A DNA stretch of 64,000 nucleotides from Novimethylophilus kurashikiensis (GTDB lineage Bacteria > Pseudomonadota > Gammaproteobacteria > Burkholderiales > Methylophilaceae), in contig NZ_BDOQ01000002.1 in assembly GCF_003112435.1 (NCBI RefSeq), positions 434,001 through 498,000 on the forward strand, written 5' to 3'. Position numbers and translations under genes: made by a program. Below are positions 26,373 through 35,225 of this stretch, in pieces (positions within the stretch are counted from its first letter, which is position 1; every line of letters starts with the position of its first letter). The notes under the pieces are model-generated. The model worked only from the letters and a program-made list of their open reading frames with translations, made no database searches and was not told the DNA's origin.

Positions 26373-28793
26373 ATGAAACTCTATCTGCGCATTCCAGGGG
26401 GCCATGCAGCGGGGACGGCTCTCGAACCGTTGAACATGATGTCGTCGGGCGACGGCACATACACAGCAGCCTTCGAAGATCGCAATGCCTTGATGCGCAG
26501 CATGAATGCGCTTGTCGCCACGCTGCCGCCCCGGGTACTGGACCAATCCTTCGTCTTGCTATCGCAGGATTGCGAAACCATCCACCCGGCTCAGGCCCTC
26601 GCCGCCACGCTGCCATTCAATACCTTCTACGCCCAGCAGCGCCACCCCTGGTTGCTGGGAGACCTGGATTCGCACGTGCAAATGCATTTCCAGCCCATCG
26701 TCGATTTCACCCAGCCAGGTACGGTGTTCGCCTACGAAGCCTTGTGCCGCATGGTCGATCCCGTAGGCCAATTGCTAAACGGAGAAGAAGCCTTCAAGCT
26801 GGCACGGCAGGTCAATCGCGCCGACGAGCTGGACCACGTCTGCACGATGCTGGCGCTGGAAGGCAAGGCGCACAATATTCCTCCGGGTACGCTGCTGTTC
26901 GTCAATGTGTTGCCGCAAACCATCCTCCAGCGCACGTGGTTGGCACCTTTGCTGGAATCGATGGAACGCCTGGGTATCGACCGTCGCGATATCGTCATCG
27001 AGATCGTCGAGAGCGAGGAAGTCGCGCCCGAGTTACTGGCCGAGCATTGCGACGAAATCCGCAAGCTGGGCCTGCGCATTGCACTGGACGACATGGGTTC
27101 CGGTTTCAACGGCTTGCGCACGCTGGCGGCCGTGCGGGCCGATTTCATCAAGATCGACCGGACCATCGTGCATGAAGCACAGGGCAGCCGAGCACGCACG
27201 GTGCTGCTGGATGCCATTATCTCCATGGCGCAGCGCCTGGGATGTACCGTAGTCGCCGAAGGTCTGGAGCGGGTCGAAGACATCACGTTTTGCCAGGATC
27301 TTGGACTGATCTACGCTCAAGGCTATTACTTCGCCATGCCGCAACAACAGCCGGCCACCCAGGTGGCGGCGTTGCCCAAGCGCGACGAAGCGCATCGATC
27401 GCATGTGCCGGACGAATTCCGCATCGCCGAATTCATCACGCCCGGGTTGACTATCGACATCAACGCCAGCATCGCCGAAGCACGCCAGATGTTCCGCCAG
27501 AACCCGGACGCACCCATGGCCGTGGTGCTGGATCGCTACCGTCCTTTGGGCGTGCTGCGGCGCGGCAAGGTGTTTTCGTTCCGTCAACTGTCGCTCGGCG
27601 CCTGCTGCGACCCCTTGCCCAAACTCATCCGCCACCATACGCCGCCGGAATTTTTGGCGCGCAGCCTTTACCTCGACCGTACCGAAATGGAGCCTTGGGT
27701 AATGGTGAACGAAGAGGGAAGTTATCTCGGCGTGTTGTTGCCGATGGAAGTCATGTCGCAGCTGATCGCCCGCAAGGCCAATGTCGGCAGCAGCCTGCAT
27801 CCATTGAGCCACCTCACGACCGGCCCGGTTTTGCGGCAATCGCTTGACATCAGCCTGCGCAACAACCCTTCGACGCAACTGGTCTACATCGACCTCGACC
27901 ATTTCAAGGCCTATAACGATCGCTACGGCTTCATCCGTGGCGACGCCATGATTCGCTTGCTCGCAGAGATATTACGGCATGTGTTCAACGGGCAGGGGGG
28001 CTTGCTGCTGGGGCATATCGGCGGGGACGATTTCGTGGTCATCCTCGACCAGGCCCGCGCCAGCCTATTACCGTCGCTGCTGAATGTCATCAGTCGTTTC
28101 TACACGCTGGCGACGCATCTTTACGATAGTGCCGACCTGGAGCGAGGATTTTTCACCACGGAAGACGGCAAGGAGCATCCGGTTGCCAGCGTTTCCATCG
28201 CTGTCGTCAACGGCAGCCAGGGCGAACTCAGCAATAGCGTCGCAGCTGCCGAACGTGCCGCCATCCTCAAGAAAATCGGCAAATCGGCCATCGGCAGCAT
28301 CATCGTGGTCGAGGGCGATCCGCCGCAACTGGTGCAGCCCATGCAGGAGTTTTATTCCGAGTGGCAATCGCGAGCCATTGCAGCGCTCCAATCGCTGCTA
28401 CGGGCTAAGCGTTCCGCCGACCCGCACGTGCTCGACGGCGAATTTCGGCACCATCCGTTTTTCGAGGTCGTGTTCGAACTCGAAGCCGACGGCCGCCAGC
28501 GCTATCCCAATTGGATCAACCCCAACATGTACGGCAAGATCAAGGCAGGAGGCGCCGGGATGGACCGCAGCCAGCAGGAGTACTACATCGAGGTCGCAAA
28601 ACGACGCCAGCCTTATTTGTCGAGCATCTATCTGTCGACGGCAACCGAGGATTTCTGCCTGACCCTCTCGCTGCCGATCCTGGACGCGGCCGGAATGCTG
28701 GAGGGCGTGCTGGTCGCCGATATCAATATTTCGGCGATGGCGATGTTGAGCCAGGAACCGGCAAGCGCAACGATCGGTACCACTGTCCACTAA
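26373..28793 (+). CDS. Cyclic-di-GMP enzyme with EAL, CBS, GGDEF and Cache-like domains
   Basis: A soluble 806-aa protein with EAL placed before GGDEF. After about 100 residues of N-terminal sequence comes an EAL phosphodiesterase domain: YEALCR, FVNVLP, IEIVESEE, LDDMGSGFNGL, FIKIDR and AEGLE. The metal and catalytic residues appear intact, though DDFG is DDMG. A CBS pair follows (about 345-470). The GGDEF domain (about 490-660) has signature GGDDF, still compatible with cyclase activity. The last 140 residues resemble a Cache/PDC sensor fold but no TM helix is present. ATG 26373 is preferred over TTG 26232 because the sigma-54 promoter lies between them. Net direction of activity is unknown. 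Confidence 0.88.
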   Translation: MKLYLRIPGGHAAGTALEPLNMMSSGDGTYTAAFEDRNALMRSMNALVATLPPRVLDQSFVLLSQDCETIHPAQALAATLPFNTFYAQQRHPWLLGDLDSHVQMHFQPIVDFTQPGTVFAYEALCRMVDPVGQLLNGEEAFKLARQVNRADELDHVCTMLALEGKAHNIPPGTLLFVNVLPQTILQRTWLAPLLESMERLGIDRRDIVIEIVESEEVAPELLAEHCDEIRKLGLRIALDDMGSGFNGLRTLAAVRADFIKIDRTIVHEAQGSRARTVLLDAIISMAQRLGCTVVAEGLERVEDITFCQDLGLIYAQGYYFAMPQQQPATQVAALPKRDEAHRSHVPDEFRIAEFITPGLTIDINASIAEARQMFRQNPDAPMAVVLDRYRPLGVLRRGKVFSFRQLSLGACCDPLPKLIRHHTPPEFLARSLYLDRTEMEPWVMVNEEGSYLGVLLPMEVMSQLIARKANVGSSLHPLSHLTTGPVLRQSLDISLRNNPSTQLVYIDLDHFKAYNDRYGFIRGDAMIRLLAEILRHVFNGQGGLLLGHIGGDDFVVILDQARASLLPSLLNVISRFYTLATHLYDSADLERGFFTTEDGKEHPVASVSIAVVNGSQGELSNSVAAAERAAILKKIGKSAIGSIIVVEGDPPQLVQPMQEFYSEWQSRAIAALQSLLRAKRSADPHVLDGEFRHHPFFEVVFELEADGRQRYPNWINPNMYGKIKAGGAGMDRSQQEYYIEVAKRRQPYLSSIYLSTATEDFCLTLSLPILDAAGMLEGVLVADINISAMAMLSQEPASATIGTTVH

Positions 28794-28795
28794 AC

Positions 28796-28822
28796 AAAAA
28801 CGCCGGCAGAGCCGGCGTTTTG
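28796..28822. terminator. Bidirectional rho-independent terminator
   Basis: A GC-rich stem (ACGCCGGC paired with GCCGGCGT, 28800-28807 with 28811-28818) and tight 3-base loop is flanked by AAAA and TTTT. It lies between the convergent EAL-GGDEF gene and pilU. Confidence 0.9.
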
Positions 28823-28851
28823 CGAGGGAGGTCTGGCTAAATCTTTAAGGC

Positions 28852-29961
28852 CTAAACGTTCAACGAGGGGAAAGCACCTCCGCCGCGCGCACCTTCGGCT
28901 TCCAGGCGCAACTTCAGCGACAAGTCGTTGCGAGAATCGGCATTGTTGAGCGCTTCTTCCGTTGCGATACGGTTGTTCATGACCAGTTTGAACAGCGACT
29001 GATCGAAAGTGCACATGCCGATATCGGTATTGTTGGCCATGATTTCCTTGATTTCGCTCAGCTTCTGCTTGGTGATCAGGTCGGAAATGTAAGGCGTGTT
29101 GAGCAGCACTTCCATGGCGGCAACGCGCTTGGTTTGGGTGCCCGGCACCAGGCGCTGCGAAATAATCGATACCAGGTTGAGCGACAACCCGAGAAGCAGC
29201 CCGGCGTGCGCATCGTTGGGGAAGAAGGAAATAATGCGCTCGATGGCCTGGTTGGCATTGTTGGCGTGCAAGGTCGCCAAGCACAAATGCCCGGTTTCGG
29301 CATAGGCCATGGCGTGCTCCATGCCGTGCCGGTCGCGCACTTCGCCGATCAGGATCACGTCGGGGGCCTGACGCATGGCGTTCTTGAGGCCGCTCTCGAA
29401 TGAATGCGTATCGATGCCGACCTCGCGCTGGTCTACCACGGACTTCTTATGGTCGTGGATAAATTCGATCGGGTCTTCCAAGGTCAGGATATGCCCGCTG
29501 GCATTTTCGTTGCGGTAATCGATCATCGAGGCCAGCGTGGTGGATTTACCCGAACCTGTCGCACCGACCACAAGCACCAAGCCGCGCTGACGCATGATGA
29601 TGTCCTTCAGCACCGGCGGCAGGCCCAGGGTCTCGAACGAGGGAATGACGTTTTTGATAAAGCGGATCACCATCGACACTTCGCCGCGCTGCTTGAACAC
29701 ATTGACGCGAAAACGGCCGATTCCCGGCAGGCTCAACGCGAAGTTCATTTCCAGAGTTTCCTCGAATTCCTGGATTTGCGCAGGCGACATAAGCGAATAG
29801 GCGATTTCCTTGATCATGCCGGGCAGCATGATCTGGCTATTGACCGGCATGACCTTGCCTTCAATCTCAATATTGATCGGTGCGCCCGTGCTGAAGAAAA
29901 GGTCGGAGCCGCCTTTTTCTTCCATGAACTTGAGTACCGGTTTGATATCGAGCGCGGCCAT
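28852..29961 (-). CDS. pilU: Type IV pilus retraction ATPase PilU
   Basis: PilU (369 aa) is a PilT-like AAA+ ATPase that assists pilus retraction and twitching. The sequence has an N-terminal PAS-like domain (KFMEEKGGSDLFFS), Walker A GATGSGKST (about 131), Walker B area DVILIGEVRD, and TLHANNANQAIERI, typical of PilU rather than PilT. ATG 29961 has GGGGGAA nearby; the longer ORF would run into the divergent mnmC. It is not part of the Tad locus, so the organism probably also has type IVa pili encoded elsewhere. pilT, its usual neighbour, is not in the window. Confidence 0.9.
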   Translation of the reverse strand: MAALDIKPVLKFMEEKGGSDLFFSTGAPINIEIEGKVMPVNSQIMLPGMIKEIAYSLMSPAQIQEFEETLEMNFALSLPGIGRFRVNVFKQRGEVSMVIRFIKNVIPSFETLGLPPVLKDIIMRQRGLVLVVGATGSGKSTTLASMIDYRNENASGHILTLEDPIEFIHDHKKSVVDQREVGIDTHSFESGLKNAMRQAPDVILIGEVRDRHGMEHAMAYAETGHLCLATLHANNANQAIERIISFFPNDAHAGLLLGLSLNLVSIISQRLVPGTQTKRVAAMEVLLNTPYISDLITKQKLSEIKEIMANNTDIGMCTFDQSLFKLVMNNRIATEEALNNADSRNDLSLKLRLEAEGARGGGAFPSLNV

Positions 29962-30021
29962 GAACTTCCCCCGTTTGATGTGTACCGCGATTGTAAAGCA
30001 GAACGCCGGTAAAATAGCGGA

Positions 30022-31869
30022 ATGAGTACCCCCACCCTGGACTGGCAAGACGGCCAGCCGTTTTCCACGCAATATCAGGACATTTATTTTTCTCGCGAAT
30101 CCGGCATCGCCGAAACGCGGCATGTCTTTCTCGAACAAAATTCCCTGGCGGAGCGCTGGCGCCAATTGCAGCCGGGCGAGCGTTTCGTCGTCGGCGAAAC
30201 CGGCTTCGGCACCGGGCTCAACTTTCTCTGCGCGTGGCAGTTATGGCAACAAATTGCGCCGCCGAAGGCCACGCTTCACTTCGTCAGTTGCGAACTGCAC
30301 CCGATTGCGCCTGAAGAACTTCGCCGCGCCCTGGCCCTATGGCCGGAATTGGCTTCGTTATCGGGAGAACTCCTCGACCAATACAGCGAGATGGCACGCG
30401 GCTGGCACCGCCTGACTTTCGCGCAAGGCCGCCTAGTGCTGACACTGCTCATTGGCGATGTAGCCGACACGCTGCCGCAACTTCAGGCACAGGTGGATGC
30501 CTGGTTTCTCGACGGGTTCGCGCCCGCCAAGAACCCGGATATGTGGAATACCGATCTTTACCAGACGATGGCGAAGCTTTCGGCACCACATGCGACGTTT
30601 GCCACCTTTACCAGTGCCGGTGAAGTGCGACGCAGCTTGCAATCGGTAGGCTTCCAAGTCGAAAAAGTGCCGGGCTACGGAAAAAAACGGGAAATTTTAC
30701 GGGGGAAATTCCAAGGCAACGTTGAGCGATTGCCCAGCCCAAGCCAGCGCGAAGCCATCGTCATCGGCGCCGGCATGGCGGGGAGTGCTACGGCATTCAG
30801 CCTGGCGCAGCGCGGCTGGAAGGTCACGCTGATCGAACGGCACACCGAGATCGCATCAGAGGCTTCCGGCAATCACCAGGGCATTCTCTACGCACGCCTG
30901 TCGCCACGCATGAGCCAGCTGAGTGAATTAACGTTATCTGGCTACCAATACACCTTACGCCAGCTGAACCGCTTGATGCCCGAAGGCGAAAACCGCTGGC
31001 AGCGTTGCGGCTTGCTGCAATTGGCGTTTGACGAGCACGAGGCGAGCCGGTTGCAAGGCATTGCCGCCCTCGGCTTGCCCGCCACCTTGTTCCATCCGGT
31101 CAACCAGGTACAAGCCAGCGAGATCGCCGGTGTCGATCTCCCGTTCGGCGGTCTGTTTTTCCCCGGCAGCGGTTGGGTGCATCCGCCTGCGCTGTGCAAA
31201 GCCCTGGCTTCCGCCTCAGGCATTGCATTGCATTTGCAGCAAGAAGTTCTGGAGCTTCGCCAGCATGATGGGCGTTGGCAAGCGGTGGGCGAAGAGGGCG
31301 TCATCGCCGAAGCGCCCGTCGTAGTGGTCGCGTGTGCAGCGCATACCCGGCGTTTTGCACAGACTTCACAGTTGCCCTTGCGCTCCATTCGCGGCCAGAT
31401 CACTCATTTACCGGCCACTGCAGAGAGCCAGTCGCTCAAGACCGTGCTTTGCACCGAAGGCTATGCCGCGCCGGTTAGAAACGGCGTCCATACGGTTGGC
31501 GCTACCTACGGCAACCTGGAAGAAGATATCGACGTCCGTGCGGTAGATAACATAGAGAACCTCGCCATGCTGGCACAATTGTCGCCGCAGTTTTACGGGA
31601 TGCTGGGGGGGAACGCACTGCAACCCGACATGCTCGCAGGCCGTGCATCCTGCCGTTGCAACGTGGCGGATTACCTGCCGCTGGTAGGCGAGGTTTCACC
31701 GCAATGGCCGGGGCTCAGCCTCAATATCGGACACGGCTCGCGCGGGCTCATCACGGCGATGCTGGCGGCCGAGGCATTGGCGGCACAACTTGAAAACGAG
31801 CCTGCGCCGCTGCCGGATAAACTCATGAAAGCGCTTTCACCTCAACGGCTTAAGACGGTTAGAAGCTAA
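30022..31869 (+). CDS. mnmC: Bifunctional tRNA (mnm5s2U34) modification enzyme MnmC
   Basis: MnmC (615 aa) finishes mnm5s2U at the wobble position of tRNAs for Lys, Glu and Gln. The N-terminal half is the SAM-dependent methyltransferase (GETGFGTGLNFLCAW at about 56; WFLDGFAPAKNPDMW at about 160). From about residue 246 the FAD-dependent oxidoreductase begins with the dinucleotide motif AIVIGAGMAGSATAFSLAQ, followed by ASGNHQGILYARLSP. Both halves have normal length. It is divergent from pilU with 60 bases between starts. Confidence 0.95.
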   Translation: MSTPTLDWQDGQPFSTQYQDIYFSRESGIAETRHVFLEQNSLAERWRQLQPGERFVVGETGFGTGLNFLCAWQLWQQIAPPKATLHFVSCELHPIAPEELRRALALWPELASLSGELLDQYSEMARGWHRLTFAQGRLVLTLLIGDVADTLPQLQAQVDAWFLDGFAPAKNPDMWNTDLYQTMAKLSAPHATFATFTSAGEVRRSLQSVGFQVEKVPGYGKKREILRGKFQGNVERLPSPSQREAIVIGAGMAGSATAFSLAQRGWKVTLIERHTEIASEASGNHQGILYARLSPRMSQLSELTLSGYQYTLRQLNRLMPEGENRWQRCGLLQLAFDEHEASRLQGIAALGLPATLFHPVNQVQASEIAGVDLPFGGLFFPGSGWVHPPALCKALASASGIALHLQQEVLELRQHDGRWQAVGEEGVIAEAPVVVVACAAHTRRFAQTSQLPLRSIRGQITHLPATAESQSLKTVLCTEGYAAPVRNGVHTVGATYGNLEEDIDVRAVDNIENLAMLAQLSPQFYGMLGGNALQPDMLAGRASCRCNVADYLPLVGEVSPQWPGLSLNIGHGSRGLITAMLAAEALAAQLENEPAPLPDKLMKALSPQRLKTVRS

Positions 31870-32008
31870 CTTGCCGCAGGTGGGGCGCTGTGCAAAAATG
31901 CAGCGTTGCATTGCCTCGTGCCGCCAGCGCGCCTGCTGTTTTCTTCCCCTTGGGCGCTCTGCTTGCGGACGCCGCTCCCTCGCTTTATTTTCGATAAAGG
32001 AGAAACAA

Positions 32009-32686
32009 GTGCAGGCTCAAATCGACATCTTCCTCGCTTCCCTCAACGATTTCTGGGTACAAGCCGCAGCCTTTTTGCCCAAGCTGCTCGCCGTCATCGT
32101 CATTCTTTTCATCGGATGGGGCATCGCCATGGCAGCCCGTATCGGCATCAAACGGCTGCTGCAACTGACCCGCTTCGACAATCTTGCCAACAAGTCGGGG
32201 CTGGAAGCCTTTTTGAAAGACGGCGGAATCGATCTCACGCTGGCCGGCATCATCAGCGAGGTGGTGTACTGGATGGTGATCCTGCTCTTCATCATCACTA
32301 GCGCCAATACCTTGGGCATGCGCGAAGTGGCCGACATGCTCAATACCGTGGCGAACTATTTGCCGCGGATCATCGGCGCGATTTTCGTGATGATCTTCGG
32401 CACGCTGCTGGCACGTTTCATCAACCGACTGATGTTCGCCTGGCTCTACGGCATCAAGTTCGAAGGCGCGCTCGCTATCAGTACCTCGGCGGAGTACGCG
32501 ATCCAGCTTTTTGCGCTATTCGTGGCGCTGGAGCAGCTCAACATCGGCACGCAATTGTTGACGGCACTGTTCGTGATCGTGTTTGGCGCAGTGTTCCTGG
32601 CGCTGGCGATTGCCTTCGGGTTGGGGGGAAGGGATAAAGCGGCCCGCGTGCTCGACGACATGCAGGCCAATATCAAGAAGCGGTAA
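32009..32686 (+). CDS. TM-helix repeat membrane protein (mechanosensitive channel-related)
   Basis: A 225-aa membrane protein with about five TM helices, matching the 'conserved TM helix' family related to small mechanosensitive channels (CmpX-like). A typical element is LLAVIVILFIGWGIAMAAR near the start; it recurs in diverged form as PRIIGAIFVMIFGTLLARF near 125. The end has GLGGRDKAARVLDD, as in this family. GTG at 32009 is chosen because AAAGGAG lies 7 bases before it; the longer ORF begins with low-quality Cys/Arg-rich sequence. It lacks the cytoplasmic beta domain of true MscS, so channel activity is uncertain. Confidence 0.8.
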   Translation: MQAQIDIFLASLNDFWVQAAAFLPKLLAVIVILFIGWGIAMAARIGIKRLLQLTRFDNLANKSGLEAFLKDGGIDLTLAGIISEVVYWMVILLFIITSANTLGMREVADMLNTVANYLPRIIGAIFVMIFGTLLARFINRLMFAWLYGIKFEGALAISTSAEYAIQLFALFVALEQLNIGTQLLTALFVIVFGAVFLALAIAFGLGGRDKAARVLDDMQANIKKR

Positions 32687-32702
32687 CGGAATATGCGACA
32701 AC

Positions 32703-32730
32703 AAAAAAGGCGCCATGAGGCGCCTTTTTT
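32703..32730. terminator. Bidirectional rho-independent terminator
   Basis: A perfect stem of 12 bases (AAAAAAGGCGCC, 32703-32714, with 32719-32730) and 4-base loop lies between the convergent TM-helix and holin-like genes. Confidence 0.95.
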
Positions 32731-32744
32731 ATATCCCGATCACT

Positions 32745-33149
32745 TTAGATCATCGTCATGGGCGCACCGGGGTGAATGGGGACGAATACCATGCCGCCGC
32801 CGGGAATGAATTTCTCGACGATGAAGCTGAAGACCGAAATAAAGATACTGGCGAAAAAGGCCGTCCAGAAGCCGGAAACCCGGAATCCGTGTACTACGGC
32901 CGATACCAGCATGATCATGAGTGCGTTGATGACCAGCAAGAACAAACCCAGCGTCAGCACAGTCAACGGCAACGTGAAAAACACCAGGATAGGGCGCACA
33001 AAGGCATTGGCAACGCCGAGCAGCAGGGCGGAAACGAACAGCGCTTGGGCGTTGGAAAACTTCAATCCCTGGAACAGGGCGCTCGCCACCCAGAGCGAAA
33101 ACACGATGACGCCCCAGTGGATGAGCAACTGAATCAGATGATGGGTCAT
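32745..33149 (-). CDS. Phage-holin-family (YvlD-like) membrane protein
   Basis: A 134-aa protein with four TM helices, belonging to the phage holin family 4 / YvlD-like group of bacterial membrane proteins. The family pattern LLLGVANAFVRPILVFFTLPLTVLTLGLF is present in overlapping pieces between about residues 42 and 70. These proteins are widespread in chromosomes without prophage, and there are no phage genes nearby, so lysis is not implied. The C-terminus (FIPGGGMVFVP) is short and Gly/Pro rich. Function is unknown. Confidence 0.82.
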   Translation of the reverse strand: MTHHLIQLLIHWGVIVFSLWVASALFQGLKFSNAQALFVSALLLGVANAFVRPILVFFTLPLTVLTLGLFLLVINALMIMLVSAVVHGFRVSGFWTAFFASIFISVFSFIVEKFIPGGGMVFVPIHPGAPMTMI

Positions 33150-33252
33150 GAAAAGGCCTTTATTCTTGGTCGGGCAGGAAATGCAGGCACAGCGCCTGCG
33201 CTACAATAGCGGGGCAATCTTACCTTATTAACCCGGTCGCGTCCGTCTCCCC

Positions 33253-34383
33253 ATGAGCGAAACTCCCACCCTCGGCTGGATTGAAGCCGGCACTACGAAA
33301 ACCGCCCTTTGGCGTTCCGAGAGCGGCAATCCGCCGCCGAAAAGAGTTGTCGTCACCGACGACACGATCAATGCCGATACCGCCTATCGCTATGCCTGCG
33401 AGGGCACAGCCCTGCTGTGGCGCGGCGATTTTCAGAACGCTCGTCAATTGCTGCAAGCCATGGCACGCCGCATCGAACGTAAACCGCGCAAGGCCAAGGA
33501 AAAAACGGTGAATCCGGCCGAGGCATTCCATCTGCATCGCCTCGCCCAATCGCAAAAAGCCCGCACCCTGGGCATGCTGCTGATCCCGTTCGAAGACGAA
33601 TACCGGATCCCACTGCGCCGCGCACCGGACGTTAAAGACGCCTGCGAAGAAGCCTACGGGCCGTCGCAAGGTCCGTTCGTAGCGTCCTTGCGTGAGTTGC
33701 TGGGCCTGATCGGCGCGCACGAATGGCGCAAGAAGGGGGTGGAAATCCCGTCGCTTGGGGAGCGCATCCATCCGTACTACGGCGTGTTTTCACCAGTTCG
33801 GGGCGAATACGTCGACCTGGTCGCCCAGGCGCCGTTGCCGTCGACTGAACTGGCGTTCGATATCGGTACCGGTACCAGTGTGCTGGCGGCCATGCTGGCC
33901 AAGCGCGGGGTCAAGAAGATTATTGCAACCGAGCAAGATGCGCGGGCCTTGGCCTGTGCCCGGGAAAACATCGATCGACTAGGCTTGCAAAACCAGGTCG
34001 AGGTCGTTGAGGCCGACCTGTTTCCGCCAGGCAAGGCGCCTTTGATCGTGTGCAATCCGCCGTGGATTCCAGCACGCCCAAGCGCTGCCATCGAACGCGC
34101 TATTTACGACCCCGAAAGCCAGATGTTGAGCGGCTTTCTAAACGGTTTGGCGAACCATCTCGAACCGGGCGGGGAAGGCTGGCTCATCATGTCCGATATC
34201 GCTGAGCATCTCGGCTTGCGACCCAAGGAGGCCCTGCCGGAGATGATCGCCAAAGCAGGATTGAAAGTGCTGGCACGTATCGATATCCGTCCACGACATG
34301 GTAAGGCGACCGACGAGAACGATCCTCTGCATGCAGCGAGAAAAGCCGAAGTGACTTCGCTCTGGCGATTGGCAACGGCCTAA
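33253..34383 (+). CDS. Class I SAM-dependent methyltransferase (NPPW motif)
   Basis: A 376-aa protein. The first 190 residues are a family-specific helical domain. A Rossmann methyltransferase domain follows with SAM-binding FDIGTGTSVLAAMLAKRG (about 198-215), the acidic ATEQDARAL, and catalytic CNPPWIP (about 262). NPPW/NPPY motifs occur in enzymes that methylate amide or exocyclic nitrogens, such as PrmC or RsmC, so the target may be a protein glutamine or a nucleobase. PrmC itself is shorter and differs at the N-terminus. The gene stands alone, convergent with the rnf operon. Confidence 0.83.
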   Translation: MSETPTLGWIEAGTTKTALWRSESGNPPPKRVVVTDDTINADTAYRYACEGTALLWRGDFQNARQLLQAMARRIERKPRKAKEKTVNPAEAFHLHRLAQSQKARTLGMLLIPFEDEYRIPLRRAPDVKDACEEAYGPSQGPFVASLRELLGLIGAHEWRKKGVEIPSLGERIHPYYGVFSPVRGEYVDLVAQAPLPSTELAFDIGTGTSVLAAMLAKRGVKKIIATEQDARALACARENIDRLGLQNQVEVVEADLFPPGKAPLIVCNPPWIPARPSAAIERAIYDPESQMLSGFLNGLANHLEPGGEGWLIMSDIAEHLGLRPKEALPEMIAKAGLKVLARIDIRPRHGKATDENDPLHAARKAEVTSLWRLATA

Positions 34384-34412
34384 GCCACTTCCAACGAAGA
34401 TATTTAAAGTCA

Positions 34413-34455
34413 AATAAACTGCAAGTGATTTATTAAAATATCACTGCAGTTTATT
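34413..34455. terminator. AT-rich hairpin, probable terminator of the rnf operon
   Basis: A stem of 16 pairs with one bulge (34413-34429 with 34440-34455) starts 3 bases after the last gene of the rnf operon and is followed on the minus strand by a T-rich tract. It also serves the convergent methyltransferase gene. The AT-rich stem is unlike the GC-rich terminators elsewhere in the window. Confidence 0.65.
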
Positions 34456-34458
34456 GTT

Positions 34459-34641
34459 TTAATGGTCTTCCTCGCATTTTCCTGCACACCCACCATCAAT
34501 ACAAGCGCCGCAGCCGTGTCCCATCTCTCTTGCAGGGCCGAACTCGGGATGGCGCTCGGCAAAGCGCCGAGCCGCCGCCTGGACCGTAATCCATAGCAGC
34601 ATCATCAAAACCAGCAGAACAATACTGATCGCGTAAATCAT
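34459..34641 (-). CDS. Small Cys-rich membrane protein ending the rnf operon (candidate NqrM-like maturation factor)
   Basis: A 60-aa protein with a single N-terminal TM helix (IYAISIVLLVLMMLLWITV, residues 2-20), a short basic stretch and a C-terminal tail with four Cys in CGACIDGGCAGKC (about 44-56). Its ATG overlaps the rnfA stop by four bases, exactly like the preceding rnf gene junctions, which argues strongly that it is real. The build (one TM plus four Cys) recalls NqrM, a small protein needed to insert the iron centre between NqrD and NqrE, the homologues of RnfE and RnfA. A matching role for Rnf is inference; sequence identity to NqrM is not obvious to me. Confidence 0.8.
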   Translation of the reverse strand: MIYAISIVLLVLMMLLWITVQAAARRFAERHPEFGPAREMGHGCGACIDGGCAGKCEEDH

Positions 34642-35225
34642 TCTCCACCTCCGATTCCGGCAAATCCCATGAAAGCCAGCGACAGCAAGCCACCCAGCAT
34701 CAGGCTGAGCGCCGCGCCCTGAACCAGCTGAGGCACATCGGCCAGCTGCAAGCGTTCGCGCAAGCCGGCCATCAGAATCAGCGCCAGTGTGAAACCCGCG
34801 CCGCCCCCGGCGCTATAAGCCACCGATTGCACGAAGTCGTACTGGCGCGCCGTTTGAAAGAGCGCCACGCCGAGCACGGCACAGTTGGTTGTGATGAGCG
34901 GAAGGTAAATCCCCAGTGCGCGGAACAACACCGGGAAATACTTTTTCACGAACATTTCCACCAATTGCACCGCGCCTGCGATCACCGTGATGAAGGTGAT
35001 TACGCTGAGGAACTCGAGGTGGAAATGCACTAGCAAGATGTTGAGAAAATAAGCCGAGAGCGAGGCCACCATGATGACGAACGCGGTCGCCAAGCCCATG
35101 GGAAAGGCTGTACTGAGCTTTTGCGATACGCCCAGGAAGGGGCACATGCCGAGAAACATGGCCAGCACGAAGTTACCGGGCAGGACGGTATTGAGCAATA
35201 TCTGCCAAACGGTGTCGTGGTTCAT
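34638..35225 (-). CDS. rnfA: Rnf complex subunit RnfA
   Basis: RnfA (195 aa) is a six-TM inner-membrane subunit of the ion-translocating ferredoxin:NAD+ oxidoreductase. The two Cys that share the membrane iron-sulphur centre with RnfE are present: FLGMCPFLGVS (about residue 28) and TTNCAVLG (about 110). Start and stop overlap the flanking genes by ATGA. Against RnfE, which has GMCPTLAV and ANCILLG, the antiparallel pairing expected of this two-subunit core is clear. Length is normal for the family. Confidence 0.94.
   Translation of the reverse strand: MNHDTVWQILLNTVLPGNFVLAMFLGMCPFLGVSQKLSTAFPMGLATAFVIMVASLSAYFLNILLVHFHLEFLSVITFITVIAGAVQLVEMFVKKYFPVLFRALGIYLPLITTNCAVLGVALFQTARQYDFVQSVAYSAGGGAGFTLALILMAGLRERLQLADVPQLVQGAALSLMLGGLLSLAFMGFAGIGGGE

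Noticed and set aside
32745-33149. Prophage remnant suggested by the holin-family protein.
   Set aside because: The family is common in chromosomes, and there are no endolysin, capsid, integrase or attachment-site features nearby.
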